Assembly (NCBI RefSeq): GCF_003614885.1
Contig: NZ_QZMS01000007.1
Location: forward strand, 1,178,001-1,242,000
Direction of reading: 5' to 3'
DNA length: 64,000 nucleotides
Source of the DNA: Photobacterium salinisoli
GTDB lineage: Bacteria; Pseudomonadota; Gammaproteobacteria; Enterobacterales; Vibrionaceae
The notes under the pieces are model-generated. The model saw only the letters and a list, made by a program, of their open reading frames with translations, was not told the DNA's origin and did no database searches. The position numbers and the translations under genes were made by a program. Every line of letters begins with the position of its first letter. Positions within the stretch are counted from its first letter, which is position 1. Positions 52,692 through 61,933 of this stretch are shown one piece after another.

Positions 52692-54077
52692 TCAGTGGCT
52701 GGTAGCTGGCTTGAGCAGTGACGGGGCAATGGACTCTAATGCCTGTCCGCCCAGCAGAAACGTAAGAGTGCTGCCGGTCAGGCTGAGATCGGCCGTCAAA
52801 CGTGCCAGTTCCAGCTCCAGAGCCAGTTCATCGCTGGCCGCATTAATCACATCACTGAACTGCGCGGTGTTATTCTGATAGCCACGTTCAACAGCTTCGG
52901 TCCTTTCTTTTGCCTGTGGCAGCAAACTGTTCTGATAACGTTCCAGCCGCTCTGTCTGACTTTGTCTGTCAGCCAGCAAGGCATTGACTCTGGCGTTCAT
53001 CTGAGCAAGGAGCAGGTCTTTCTGAGATTTAGCTGCGCCAACCTGATAGTGCGCAGCGGCGCGGTTTCTGTCCTGACGGTTGTCAGTAAAAAGCGGGAGA
53101 TCTACAGTCAGATAAGCACTGACCAGATCTGAGGCTGGTTCGCCTCGCATGTTTTTTGCCTGCCGGTAGGCATACATGACTTCCACCGCAAACTGAGGCT
53201 TGTATGCTTCGCCAGCGATTTCAGCCTGAGTCTGGCTGGCTGATATTGCCGCTTCAGTCATTGCCACCATAGGGTGTTGAGTAAGCAGATCGTAAAACTG
53301 ACTCGTACCATTGTGCGACCTCAGCAGAGCGTCCAGTGCCGTCCCGTCAAATTGATAACTGGCAGCCAGTGAGGCATTCGCCGACAACCAGTCGGCACCC
53401 AGCCATTCGGACATCTGAGAGATCAATTTACGCTGGCTCTGTCGGTTGGCCTGAAGTTTGTCGTCCAGGCGGCTCACCTGAAGCCGTGCCTGAAGCAAAT
53501 CCTGGGCTTCACTTTTGCCAATCGCGTAGTTGGTCTGTATATAACCGGCCATTTCCGACATCAGCCGCTGATTTTCCCTTAACACACGTTCGGCATATTG
53601 CTGATAGCCCAGTTCAAACCACAGCTGAGTAATGCTGTTGGCGACTTCTCTTTGCCGGACCTGAATTTGCCAGTCCACACCTTCGGCTTGCTGACGCACT
53701 TTTCTGGCCTGCAACTCGAGCGTGTCTCCGCGCTCAAACTGCTGCATCAGACCTACTGATATATTGGTCATGGGATCGTCATCAAACTGAAAGCTATCTA
53801 CAGGCAAGCCGCCGACACCGACTCTCAGTTTAGGATCCATTTGAGTGGCGCTGGCGACCGCCGATTCACGTAGCGCACTGGATTGCGCTGCGAGTTGCGC
53901 CTGACTGGCGTCATTACGTAAAGCCAGCGCAATCAATGTTTGTAACGATACTGGCTGAGCGTCCTTGTGAGCGGAAACGACAAGTGTCTCTGCTGCCCAG
54001 GCCGGAAACTGCCATGCCGGGTACAGCCAGGCGGCACTGATACTCAGCGCCAAAGCATGCATATGTTTTTTCACCAT
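52692..54077 (-). CDS. cusC: TolC-family outer-membrane channel (CusC)
   Basis: A protein of about 461 residues with a signal peptide (ending QFPAWA before AETLVV) and two OEP repeats of alpha-hairpin type, for example SLQTLIALALRNDASQAQLAAQSSALRESAVASATQMDPKLRVGVGGLPVD and ERTEAVERGYQNNTAQFSDVINAASDELALELELARL. There is no lipobox Cys, unlike E. coli CusC. It provides the outer-membrane exit of the Cus system. cusB starts 19 bases after its stop. Confidence 0.9.
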   Translation of the reverse strand: MVKKHMHALALSISAAWLYPAWQFPAWAAETLVVSAHKDAQPVSLQTLIALALRNDASQAQLAAQSSALRESAVASATQMDPKLRVGVGGLPVDSFQFDDDPMTNISVGLMQQFERGDTLELQARKVRQQAEGVDWQIQVRQREVANSITQLWFELGYQQYAERVLRENQRLMSEMAGYIQTNYAIGKSEAQDLLQARLQVSRLDDKLQANRQSQRKLISQMSEWLGADWLSANASLAASYQFDGTALDALLRSHNGTSQFYDLLTQHPMVAMTEAAISASQTQAEIAGEAYKPQFAVEVMYAYRQAKNMRGEPASDLVSAYLTVDLPLFTDNRQDRNRAAAHYQVGAAKSQKDLLLAQMNARVNALLADRQSQTERLERYQNSLLPQAKERTEAVERGYQNNTAQFSDVINAASDELALELELARLTADLSLTGSTLTFLLGGQALESIAPSLLKPATSH

Positions 54078-54163
54078 ACCATCCATTCTGTTTGCTGCCG
54101 GAAAACGGCAGAAAAACGATACTCACCGTGTGTTCACGGCGAGGCAACTTATGAAAAATGGAG

Positions 54164-54547
54164 TCAGGCGATGGGAGGACGATAAAGGGACTGAGAAGTG
54201 TAAACCACTGAAACAGCGTTCTCTGATGGTCTCAAAGCGAACTGGCTCATAAGAGGAACAGGCTGATGCTGGATGGGCAGCACAAAAGCCGTACCGCAGG
54301 TTGCGGTGCAGCAGGTGTGAGTCATGGTCATATCATGATCACAGCCGGGTTGAATCTGCATGTTGTGTTCTGAGTGTTCGTTGTGAACCGTTTGAGACAT
54401 ACCGGCACAGTGTGGTTCAGCCGATATCATGCTGTCACTAAGCATACTGAACGTCATTAAAGGCGTGCTATTGGCCACACTCGATACAATCAGTACCAGT
54501 GAGGTAAATAAGGTTAACCAAATTGTCCGAAGTGATTTCCGACGCAT
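54164..54547 (-). CDS. DUF2946-like secreted Cys/His/Met-rich protein
   Basis: A 127-residue protein with an N-terminal hydrophobic segment (TIWLTLFTSLVLIVSSVANS) and a metal-ligand-rich middle: HCAGMSQTVHNEHSEHNMQ, CDHDMTMTHTCCTATCG. The end SLYRPPIA is typical of DUF2946-type proteins that head copper operons. It is the first gene after the CueR-type promoter, so it probably binds copper in the periplasm. The role is unproven. Confidence 0.75.
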   Translation of the reverse strand: MRRKSLRTIWLTLFTSLVLIVSSVANSTPLMTFSMLSDSMISAEPHCAGMSQTVHNEHSEHNMQIQPGCDHDMTMTHTCCTATCGTAFVLPIQHQPVPLMSQFALRPSENAVSVVYTSQSLYRPPIA

Positions 54548-54576
54548 AACCAGCCTATTAATGTTTGAACGGCTAC

Positions 54577-54607
54577 ACCCTAAAGCTTTCCCTTAGGGTA
54601 AGGTCAA
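54577..54607 (-). promoter_or_regulatory. CueR-type copper-responsive promoter
   Basis: On the minus strand TTGACC (54607-54602) and TAGGGT (54582-54577) are 19 bases apart, the stretched spacing used by MerR-family activators. The spacer contains the near-dyad ACCTTACC-CTAAG-GGAAAGCT (54604-54584), close to the CueR consensus. It lies 30-60 bases before the DUF2946-like gene. No cueR gene is in the window. Confidence 0.8.
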
Positions 54608-54950
54608 TACAGATGGACCCCTCTAATAAAAAAATGATACCTGTGGCAAAAAAGATCAATCACACCACACTCACATTAAGCTATATTTCTGCACATTCTT
54701 ACCCTTGCAACACATGCCTCGCCAGCCTGATCATATTAAAGAAAGCATAGTTACTAACTTTATGCCAAAAAGGAATAGCTCAAAGCGCATATCAATCCGC
54801 TTTTTTATCCATCTCTATAAGCCTGATAAGCGCTTCACCTGACGACACAGATATACGGTTTAAGAAACCTCGCGCTATTTCTGCAGATCATTGGCCTGGC
54901 AGCGATATTTGCGAGAGATCTCAGCCGTGGACAGGAGCTCTCGAAAGCAT
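54608..54950. other. Intergenic region between copper and Scs operons
   Basis: No convincing gene is seen in either strand. Apart from the promoter at its left edge and the terminator at its right edge I see no structure. Confidence 0.5.
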
Positions 54951-54983
54951 AAAGCCTGTCGACCGAAGCGGCAGACAGGCTTT
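54951..54983 (-). terminator. Terminator hairpin after scsD
   Basis: Stem AAAGCCTGTC/GACAGGCTTT with an inner CCG/CGG, 31 bases past the scsD stop. The T-tract is short (TTT, then ATGCTTT). Confidence 0.6.
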
Positions 54984-55013
54984 AAAATCCATGAACTCAG
55001 TTTAACCAAAGCC

Positions 55014-55532
55014 TCAACTCAACCAGAGCCTTGCCAGCAAGCCCGGCGGTGTAGTGATACCACTGGTGATAAAAGTTACCTTACCATCACGAACGATAAA
55101 CACGGTTGGCGTAAAAGCCACACCCCATTCACGGCCCAGCACATTTTTTTCATCATTTACATTCTGAAAATCCAGCCCTTTGTTAGCAAAATACTGCTGT
55201 AGCTTTTGTTCAGAACCTGACGACAAAGAAATACCGACCGTTGGATAATACTGACTCAGCCAGTTAACACTCGGCGTCACAAAGCGGCACACGCCACACC
55301 AGGTCGCCCAGAAATACACGACCACAGGCTGCTCTTTACTGAGCGCCGCAATATCAACCGCCTCACCTTGTATATCCAGCGCTTTCAGGGTAAAAGGCGC
55401 ATCATCCGGTACAGACTGGCTTCGCCAGAGATCGACCCCTACGGAAACCACCGTCAGCAGCACTGTAAAAAAGAGGATTTCTCTCAGCCACTTTTGCCAT
55501 TTTCCCGTGCGCTTTTCGTTCTGTTCAGACAC
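55014..55532 (-). CDS. scsD: Membrane-anchored thioredoxin-like protein ScsD
   Basis: A protein of about 172 residues with an N-terminal membrane anchor (ILFFTVLLTVVSVGVDLW) and a periplasmic thioredoxin fold. The active site is YFWATWCGVCRFVTPSV (WCGVC) and the cis-Pro loop is AFTPTVFIV. I favour the GTG at 55532, 8 bases after GGAGG and just past scsB; the ATG at 55565 lies inside scsB. ScsD belongs to the suppressor-of-copper-sensitivity set, which repairs thiols damaged by copper. ScsC is absent here. Confidence 0.85.
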   Translation of the reverse strand: MSEQNEKRTGKWQKWLREILFFTVLLTVVSVGVDLWRSQSVPDDAPFTLKALDIQGEAVDIAALSKEQPVVVYFWATWCGVCRFVTPSVNWLSQYYPTVGISLSSGSEQKLQQYFANKGLDFQNVNDEKNVLGREWGVAFTPTVFIVRDGKVTFITSGITTPPGLLARLWLS

Positions 55533-55536
55533 TGGC

Positions 55537-57636
55537 TTATCCTCCCTGAGCCTGCTGAATAGCAAGCATCACATCTTCGCTGGTGTAAATTACAGGTAAC
55601 GCAATACCCTGAGGCGCACCCGGGCCATAAACAATATTAAATGGCACGCCGAACCGGCCATTCGCCTGCAAGTAAGCAGTCACGGCATCGTTAGGTATTG
55701 TCCAGTCTCCCTGCATACGCACCAGACCGGGTTGCTGAATCGCGTCGTAAACCGGTTGTTGCAGCAATACGCGAACCTTGTTGGCTTTACAGGTGATACA
55801 CCAGTCTGCGGTCACATCCACAAACACGGTTTTGCCCTGCGCAACCTGCTTACTGATGTCAGCAGCCAGCAGCGGCTGCCAGCTTGGCTCTGGCGGCAAA
55901 GGTGTCGCCCACTTATCCGCGGTCAGACTGGCAGTAAGCAGGACAACAGCACTGATCAACAAAAACACGCTGCCCAGTACGCCCACTGGCTTGCCGCCAA
56001 ACACCTTAACCGAACGCCACACAATCAGGCTCATACCCAAAATACCTGCCAGCCAGAGTGACCAGACAGGCCAGTGTGGTGCCAGCAACGTCAGCAGCCA
56101 TAATGTTGTCGCCAGCATCATGATTCCGAACAGAACTTTCATTTTGCCCATCCAGACACCTGGCTTAGGTAACCATCGCACCATAAATGGGAACAGAGCG
56201 ATAGCCATCCAGGGCAGTGCCATTCCCAGCCCCAGGCCGGTAAAGATCACGGCCAGATTGCCGACACTGCCTGCCAGAGCAAAAGCGACCGCCGTGCCGA
56301 GAAACGGCGCGGAACACGGCGTGGCAAGAAAGGTGGCAAACATGCCTTGCGCATAATGCCCAACATAACCTTTACCGCCTTTGGTGCCGAGCCAGGTACT
56401 GATACCCGATGGCAGACTGATGGTAAACAGTCCCAGCATATTGGCACCAAAAATGAAGGTCACCAGTACCATTAGGGCAAGGAAAGTTCCGCTCTGGAAC
56501 TGTATTCCCCAACCGATAGCCTGCCCGGACAGCTTCAGCGCCACCAGAGCCAGTGCAATCAGCCAAAATGCACTGATGATCCCGCCGGCCGATGCCAGAA
56601 ACTGGAGTCGAATCTGTTGCTTTTCCTGCTTTTCCGCCGTCAGCACGGTAGAGAGCTTCATGCCGAGCACCGGCAGTACACACGGCATGATATTGAGGAT
56701 CAGTCCGCCCAGCAGCGCCAGACCGAACATCACCAGCAGGCTGTGACCTGCCTGAGCGGTAATAATTCCGCTTTGCACCTGTACACTGTGTTCAGACAAC
56801 ACCGCATTATCTGTCACGGTTACATTGAGCGCTTGTTGTGCAAGATCCGGCTGACCGAACCAGCTCGACACTGCTATCTGCGCAGTCAGGATTTCCCCCT
56901 CTATACTGATTTCCGGACGCGAGAAATGGCTGTCTTTGACCGCTTCGGCATCACCATCAATAAACAGATCGGGGTTGACCCACCCCTGCGCGTTGCTCAG
57001 GACTAACTGCAGTTTGCTTTGGTCGGCATCCCAGATCGCTGACTTGATCCCGGCCAGCGAAGAGGATTGCGGCACAGTGCTTAACGCTTGCGCATAGCGG
57101 CGCATGTCAGTCTCTGAAGGTGTCAGCGCTGAAGGAATAAAGGATAAATCAATCGGGTAATCGGTGATCACACAGACAGTCGAGCACGAAGACAGACTGA
57201 GAGTGGCCAGCAGAATCGCCGGCTGGGAAAAATCCTCCACCTTGATGGTCATCGGAAAAATGACATCCTCGGCATAACCTATGGTTTCCACACCGAGTAC
57301 GTCATATCTTTTCGGCACAGGCCACTGCCAGTCCAGATCGACAATATTCGCCGAGTCCTGCCAGTGAATACTGGGAGCCACGCCCCCTTCGCCGGGAGAG
57401 CGCCAGTACGTTTTCCAGCCCGGTTGCAGCCGCACTTCCAGATAACCGGCGACTGTCCCACTGACCGAATCTGTCTGTCCGGTTAACACAAAGCGTGTTT
57501 CGACCGGCGGATGATTAGGATCGCTCAGCCAGCCCGTGCTGACAGGCGATGCCTGGCCCACAGACATAAACAGCAGGCACAGCCATAGCCAGCTGCTTGC
57601 CAGCCATTTAATGATCAAACTTTGATTTTTTTGCAT
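55537..57636 (-). CDS. scsB: DsbD-like thiol:disulfide reductase ScsB
   Basis: A 699-residue inner-membrane protein. The signal peptide ends near VGQAS, followed by a periplasmic N-domain with Cys in SLSSCSTVCVITDYPIDL. The transmembrane DsbD core has MPCVLPVLGMK and ATPCSAPFLGTAVAFAL. The C-terminal thioredoxin domain has VDVTADWCITCKANKVRVL. It moves electrons from cytoplasmic thioredoxin to periplasmic partners, probably ScsD. AGGA precedes the ATG. Confidence 0.92.
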   Translation of the reverse strand: MQKNQSLIIKWLASSWLWLCLLFMSVGQASPVSTGWLSDPNHPPVETRFVLTGQTDSVSGTVAGYLEVRLQPGWKTYWRSPGEGGVAPSIHWQDSANIVDLDWQWPVPKRYDVLGVETIGYAEDVIFPMTIKVEDFSQPAILLATLSLSSCSTVCVITDYPIDLSFIPSALTPSETDMRRYAQALSTVPQSSSLAGIKSAIWDADQSKLQLVLSNAQGWVNPDLFIDGDAEAVKDSHFSRPEISIEGEILTAQIAVSSWFGQPDLAQQALNVTVTDNAVLSEHSVQVQSGIITAQAGHSLLVMFGLALLGGLILNIMPCVLPVLGMKLSTVLTAEKQEKQQIRLQFLASAGGIISAFWLIALALVALKLSGQAIGWGIQFQSGTFLALMVLVTFIFGANMLGLFTISLPSGISTWLGTKGGKGYVGHYAQGMFATFLATPCSAPFLGTAVAFALAGSVGNLAVIFTGLGLGMALPWMAIALFPFMVRWLPKPGVWMGKMKVLFGIMMLATTLWLLTLLAPHWPVWSLWLAGILGMSLIVWRSVKVFGGKPVGVLGSVFLLISAVVLLTASLTADKWATPLPPEPSWQPLLAADISKQVAQGKTVFVDVTADWCITCKANKVRVLLQQPVYDAIQQPGLVRMQGDWTIPNDAVTAYLQANGRFGVPFNIVYGPGAPQGIALPVIYTSEDVMLAIQQAQGG

Positions 57637-57697
57637 TGTTTTTCCTAAGTAATAAACACACAGACTTTTTTGGGCATCATGCCAAGCGGTATGTGTG

Positions 57698-58078
57698 TCA
57701 TTCCCGGAAAATACACAGCGTCAGGTGAATGCGCCTTTTAGGCACTTTAGGATCGCGGCACAGGGGCGGTGAAGGACAGCCTGCACCGAGCAGACCCGCA
57801 AGCATCAGAGTAAGCAGCAAAATGGGGATCAAGAAGAACGTATCGAGTTGCTGATATTTCAGCTGCAGCAGTTGTTCTGATAAATCACAGTCAGAGGAAG
57901 ACGCCTGTGCTTCCGGCTCAGCCATATCGCTGGCAGAGAAGATTTGCACGGCTTCAACAGGCTGATACGGACAGAGCGCCAGCACCGCTGTGTTCTTCGA
58001 CAGACACACGAACACCACCCAGACGGTTAAGAGTAACGCCCAGTGTGCTAAAAATTGTCGTCGGAAAAAATGCGGCAT
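57698..58078 (-). CDS. Small two-span membrane protein in the Scs/copper block
   Basis: A 126-residue protein with two hydrophobic segments (HWALLLTVWVVFVCLS and FFLIPILLLTLMLAGLLGAG), four or more cysteines (CPYQP, SDCDLS, GCPSPPLC) and a basic end. By position it could be a counterpart of ScsA, but the similarity is not convincing. It precedes scsB by 61 bases on the same strand. Confidence 0.6.
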   Translation of the reverse strand: MPHFFRRQFLAHWALLLTVWVVFVCLSKNTAVLALCPYQPVEAVQIFSASDMAEPEAQASSSDCDLSEQLLQLKYQQLDTFFLIPILLLTLMLAGLLGAGCPSPPLCRDPKVPKRRIHLTLCIFRE

Positions 58079-58216
58079 GATGGCTTGTCTGTCCCGTACC
58101 CTGACCCGTAATACTCTGATGCAGCTGACTTAGGTTTCAGCATCATCCACAGGAAAATACCACGAAATAACGCCAGGGTAACCCGCAGAGTGTTACCAGG
58201 CATGTCTGGCTACTTA

Positions 58217-58606
58217 TTACATCGCCATATGTCCCATGCCGGACTCTTCTTTCGGGTTACGGCCGTATTCATTGGTGCCGGGCTGTCCTTCTCTGGCGAA
58301 GAAAAAGAGCAAAACAACAAAGCCTAAGACCGGGATCAGGCTCAGTAACATCCACCAGCCTGATTTGCCAATATCATGCAGGCGCCGAACCCCTACCGCA
58401 ACAGAAGGAATCAGTACCGCCAGCGAATACACACCGCCCAGTAAGCCAGTCCCCTCCCCTGTGCCCGGCGTATTGAGCAGATTGTCTACTATGCCCAGCG
58501 CCAGCGTAATGACCAGGTTAATCAAAAAGAAATACCAGTACTCCTGTCGCTGCGCGCGACCTGAGAACACCGCGTACTTTCTGAGAGCGTACAAATACCA
58601 GTTCAT
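58217..58606 (-). CDS. DUF805-family inner-membrane protein (YhaH/YhaI type)
   Basis: A 129-residue membrane protein: MNWYLYALRKYAVFSGRAQRQEYWYFFLINLVI at the start and VGVRRLHDIGKSGWWMLLSLIPVLG, the DUF805 hallmark. The ATG at 58606 has AAGGG 7 bases upstream. The function is unknown. Confidence 0.9.
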   Translation of the reverse strand: MNWYLYALRKYAVFSGRAQRQEYWYFFLINLVITLALGIVDNLLNTPGTGEGTGLLGGVYSLAVLIPSVAVGVRRLHDIGKSGWWMLLSLIPVLGFVVLLFFFAREGQPGTNEYGRNPKEESGMGHMAM

Positions 58607-58888
58607 GCTCAATCCCTTAGGTTGGAGGCTGTCAGGTAAAATTCTGCGGGTGACCAGGGTCAGTTACACTCAAGTATAGAGTCAGATCACAAATTTATAG
58701 TTTTTCTGTTTGGGTAATAAGGAAAGCGATAGGGTTCACACCCTGTAAACAGAAATGCCGCTAAGCACCGAAAGCTGAGATCAAGCGCAAAGTCTGTTTG
58801 CTGTTACGCGCTACACTCAAAGTATCTTCATGATTCATAAATAAAAGCATCAGACTTTTTCACTTTTCGCCTGCGAGCAAGAGCAACT

Positions 58889-61705
58889 ATGACGGACAAC
58901 TACCAGCAGCTGATCCAGCAACTCGGCACCCTGCTTGATGCCGGGCAGATCATCACAGACGAAGCCAAACGCCTTGCCTATGGCACCGATGCCAGCTTCT
59001 ACCGACTGATCCCCAGAGTGGTACTTCGCCTGCACAATCAGAATCAGGTCATTGCAGTGATTCGCGCCTGCAGTGAGCTGGACATTCCCTACACCTACCG
59101 TGCTGCAGGCACCAGTCTGTCGGGACAGGCAGTCTCGGATTCCGTACTGATCACTTTGAGCGATCAATGGCGAGACCACCACATTGAAGACAACGGGCTG
59201 AAAATCACCCTCCAACCCGGTGTTATCGGTGCTGATGCTAACCGTTACCTGGCGCCTTACGGGCGCAAAATCGGACCGGATCCCGCTTCGATCAACACCT
59301 GTAAAATTGGCGGGATCGCAGCCAACAATGCCAGCGGTATGTGCTGCGGTACCGCGCAGAACTCCTATCGCACGGTCGATGGCATGACAGTTATCCTGAC
59401 CGATGGCACAGTGCTGAACACCCGCGATGAAGCCAGTAAAGCCGCCTTCCGCCACAGCCATGCATCATTACTCAGCAATTTGTCTAAACTGAAGAAAGAC
59501 GTCGACACCAACCCGGCACTGAAAGAAAAAATCCTGCATAAATACCGGCTGAAAAACACCACAGGTTACGCGCTGAACGCGCTGACGGATTTCAATGACC
59601 CTATTGATATTCTTGAACACCTGATGATCGGTTCGGAAGGCACGCTGGGCTTTATCGCCGACATTACCTACCGGACGGTTATCGAGCACCCTCACAAAGC
59701 CTCTGCCTTGCTGGTTTTCAGCAATATCGAACACGCGAGCGAAGCCACGTCCATACTGGCCACCACGCCTGTCTCCGCCGTTGAAATGATGGATGGCCGC
59801 GCCATGCGCTCTGTTGCCGATAAGGCGGGCATGCCCGAGTTTATCGCTCACCTGGATCTGGAAGCGGCTGCCTTACTGGTTGAAACCCGCGCAGGTGAGC
59901 GCGACGAGCTGCTCAGCCAGTGCGATGCCATCATGGGCAGTTTGTCTACCTTTACCGTCATTGAATCTGTGCCGTTCACCTCTGAGCCTGCCACTGTCAA
60001 TACGCTATGGGCCATCCGCAAAGGCATGTTCCCCGCGGTGGGCGCGGTACGGGAAACCGGGACGACAGTCATCATTGAAGATGTGGCTTTTCCTGTTGCG
60101 GATCTGGCTCAAGGTGTTCGTGATTTACAGGCCCTGTTTGCGCAGTTCCGGTATCACGAAGCCATCATTTTCGGTCATGCGCTGGAAGGCAACCTGCACT
60201 TTGTGTTCACCCAGGGGTTTGATGTACAGAGTGAGATCGACCGCTACGGCGCTTTTATGGATGCCGTCGCCGAGTTGGTGGCCATCAAGTACCAAGGTTC
60301 GCTGAAAGCCGAACATGGCACCGGCCGCAATATGGCACCTTACGTCGAGCTGGAATGGGGTACAGAAGGCTACCAGCTGATGCAGCGCATCAAGCGGCTG
60401 TTCGATCCGCAAGGGCTGCTGAATCCGGGTGTGATCATTAATGACGACCCGCACGCCCACATACGCCATCTAAAACCCATGCCCGCAGCGGATGATCTGG
60501 TGGATCGCTGTATAGAATGCGGGTTTTGTGAGCCTGTTTGTCCGTCGCGGACCCTGTCTTTATCCCCGCGCCAGCGCATTGTGTTATACCGCGAATTGCA
60601 GCATCGTCGCCGCAGCGGTAACACAGCCGGCGCACAGTCACTGGAATCTGTCTTTCAGTATCAGGGAATCGATACCTGTGCGGCTACTGGGCTGTGTGCA
60701 GAACGCTGCCCGGTGGGGATCAACACAGGCGATCTCATCAAAAAACTGCGTACCGACAAATATCAGCGCTATACGCCCATTGCGCGCTGGACGGCGGATC
60801 ACTTCGCCACCACAACCCGCTTAGTGAAAACCGGTCTGGGTGTGGCGCAGTCTGCGCAGTCTTTGCTTGGCAAACACAGAATGACAGCGATCAGCGACAC
60901 GGCCAGACGCTGGAGTCACAACAACACACCGCAGTGGCTGCCAGAGTTGCCGACAATCAATCGTCATGCGTTGACTGAAAGCGGTAACAGGCCGGCACAC
61001 GGCGAGAAAAAAGTGGTGTACCTGCCCTCCTGCGCCAGTCGTACTATGGGGCAGCAGTCAGATAATCCTGATCAACGATCACTCACAGAAGTGACATTGT
61101 CACTTATCACCAAGGCCGGATTCGATGTCATTTTGCCAGAAGACATCAATGATCTCTGCTGCGGTATGCCTTACGACAGCAAAGGGATGACAGAGCCTGC
61201 GACGCAAAAAAGCCAGCAACTGGAAGATGCACTCTGGCAAGCCAGCGAGCAGGGCAAATACCCGATTCTGATCGATGCCAGCCCCTGCGCCAAACGCAGT
61301 GTGGAAAATTTCAGCCGACTGATGAATATTGTCGAGCCTGTTGGTCTGGTGCTGCATTATTTGCTGCCACACCTGGAGCTGAAACGTCTGCATGAAACTG
61401 TAATGCTGCATATCACGTGCAGCAGCCGCAAGATGGGACTTGAAAATGACATGCTGGAGCTCGCCAAAGCTTGCGTCAGCACTGTGATAGTGCCGGAGCA
61501 CATTCAGTGCTGTGGCTGGGCGGGCGATAAAGGGTTCAGTCTGCCTGAACTTAATGCCGCCTCGCTGGAACCATTGAAAGCTCAGGTTCCGCCAGACTGC
61601 CGGCGTGGTTTCAGCAACAGCCGTACCTGCGAAATCGGCCTCTCGCACCACAGTGGCGTGCCCTATCAGTCGATACTGTATCTGGTGGATGAAGTCGCCC
61701 GTTAG
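58889..61705 (+). CDS. FAD- and Fe-S-containing D-lactate dehydrogenase-like oxidoreductase (Dld-II type)
   Basis: A 938-residue respiratory flavoprotein. The FAD domain (PCMH type) has YRAAGTSLSGQAVSDSVLI and GGIAANNASGMCCGT. The FAD-oxidase C domain has LKAEHGTGRNMAPYVELEWG. Two 4Fe-4S motifs follow (CIECGFCEPVCPSRT near residue 540 and CAATGLCAERCPVGI), then CCG-type domains (DLCCGMPYDSKG, CCGWAGDKGF). The order and length agree with bacterial Dld-II rather than the longer YdiJ, which remains the alternative. It is monocistronic and divergent from the DUF805 gene. Confidence 0.88.
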   Translation: MTDNYQQLIQQLGTLLDAGQIITDEAKRLAYGTDASFYRLIPRVVLRLHNQNQVIAVIRACSELDIPYTYRAAGTSLSGQAVSDSVLITLSDQWRDHHIEDNGLKITLQPGVIGADANRYLAPYGRKIGPDPASINTCKIGGIAANNASGMCCGTAQNSYRTVDGMTVILTDGTVLNTRDEASKAAFRHSHASLLSNLSKLKKDVDTNPALKEKILHKYRLKNTTGYALNALTDFNDPIDILEHLMIGSEGTLGFIADITYRTVIEHPHKASALLVFSNIEHASEATSILATTPVSAVEMMDGRAMRSVADKAGMPEFIAHLDLEAAALLVETRAGERDELLSQCDAIMGSLSTFTVIESVPFTSEPATVNTLWAIRKGMFPAVGAVRETGTTVIIEDVAFPVADLAQGVRDLQALFAQFRYHEAIIFGHALEGNLHFVFTQGFDVQSEIDRYGAFMDAVAELVAIKYQGSLKAEHGTGRNMAPYVELEWGTEGYQLMQRIKRLFDPQGLLNPGVIINDDPHAHIRHLKPMPAADDLVDRCIECGFCEPVCPSRTLSLSPRQRIVLYRELQHRRRSGNTAGAQSLESVFQYQGIDTCAATGLCAERCPVGINTGDLIKKLRTDKYQRYTPIARWTADHFATTTRLVKTGLGVAQSAQSLLGKHRMTAISDTARRWSHNNTPQWLPELPTINRHALTESGNRPAHGEKKVVYLPSCASRTMGQQSDNPDQRSLTEVTLSLITKAGFDVILPEDINDLCCGMPYDSKGMTEPATQKSQQLEDALWQASEQGKYPILIDASPCAKRSVENFSRLMNIVEPVGLVLHYLLPHLELKRLHETVMLHITCSSRKMGLENDMLELAKACVSTVIVPEHIQCCGWAGDKGFSLPELNAASLEPLKAQVPPDCRRGFSNSRTCEIGLSHHSGVPYQSILYLVDEVAR

Positions 61706-61857
61706 TGCACAATGCGTGAATACGCAATAAGCCACAGGCCAGTGACTGCACTGGCCTGTAATATTGTTATCTCGCGCTCAGATCTCAGCATTAAGACAGA
61801 AAAAGCAAGCCGCCGACACTACTATAAAAAGGCCTTTAGGTCTTACAAAGCACGAAA

Positions 61858-61892
61858 AAACCCGCCAGTAATCTTATTGGCGGGTTTCTTAT
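61858..61892. terminator. Bidirectional rho-independent terminator
   Basis: Stem AAACCCGCCA/TGGCGGGTTT with a 10-base loop, followed by TTTCTTATTTTTG on the plus strand and TTTTTCGTG on the minus strand. It serves the convergent dehydrogenase and chemoreceptor genes. Confidence 0.85.
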
Positions 61893-61933
61893 TTTTGTTA
61901 ACTTTCAATTTCTTGCGTTAATTTCGCATATTT

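Noticed and set aside
58850..59461. Antisense frame opposite the dehydrogenase start
   Set aside because: No domain, and it lies fully opposite a well-supported gene.
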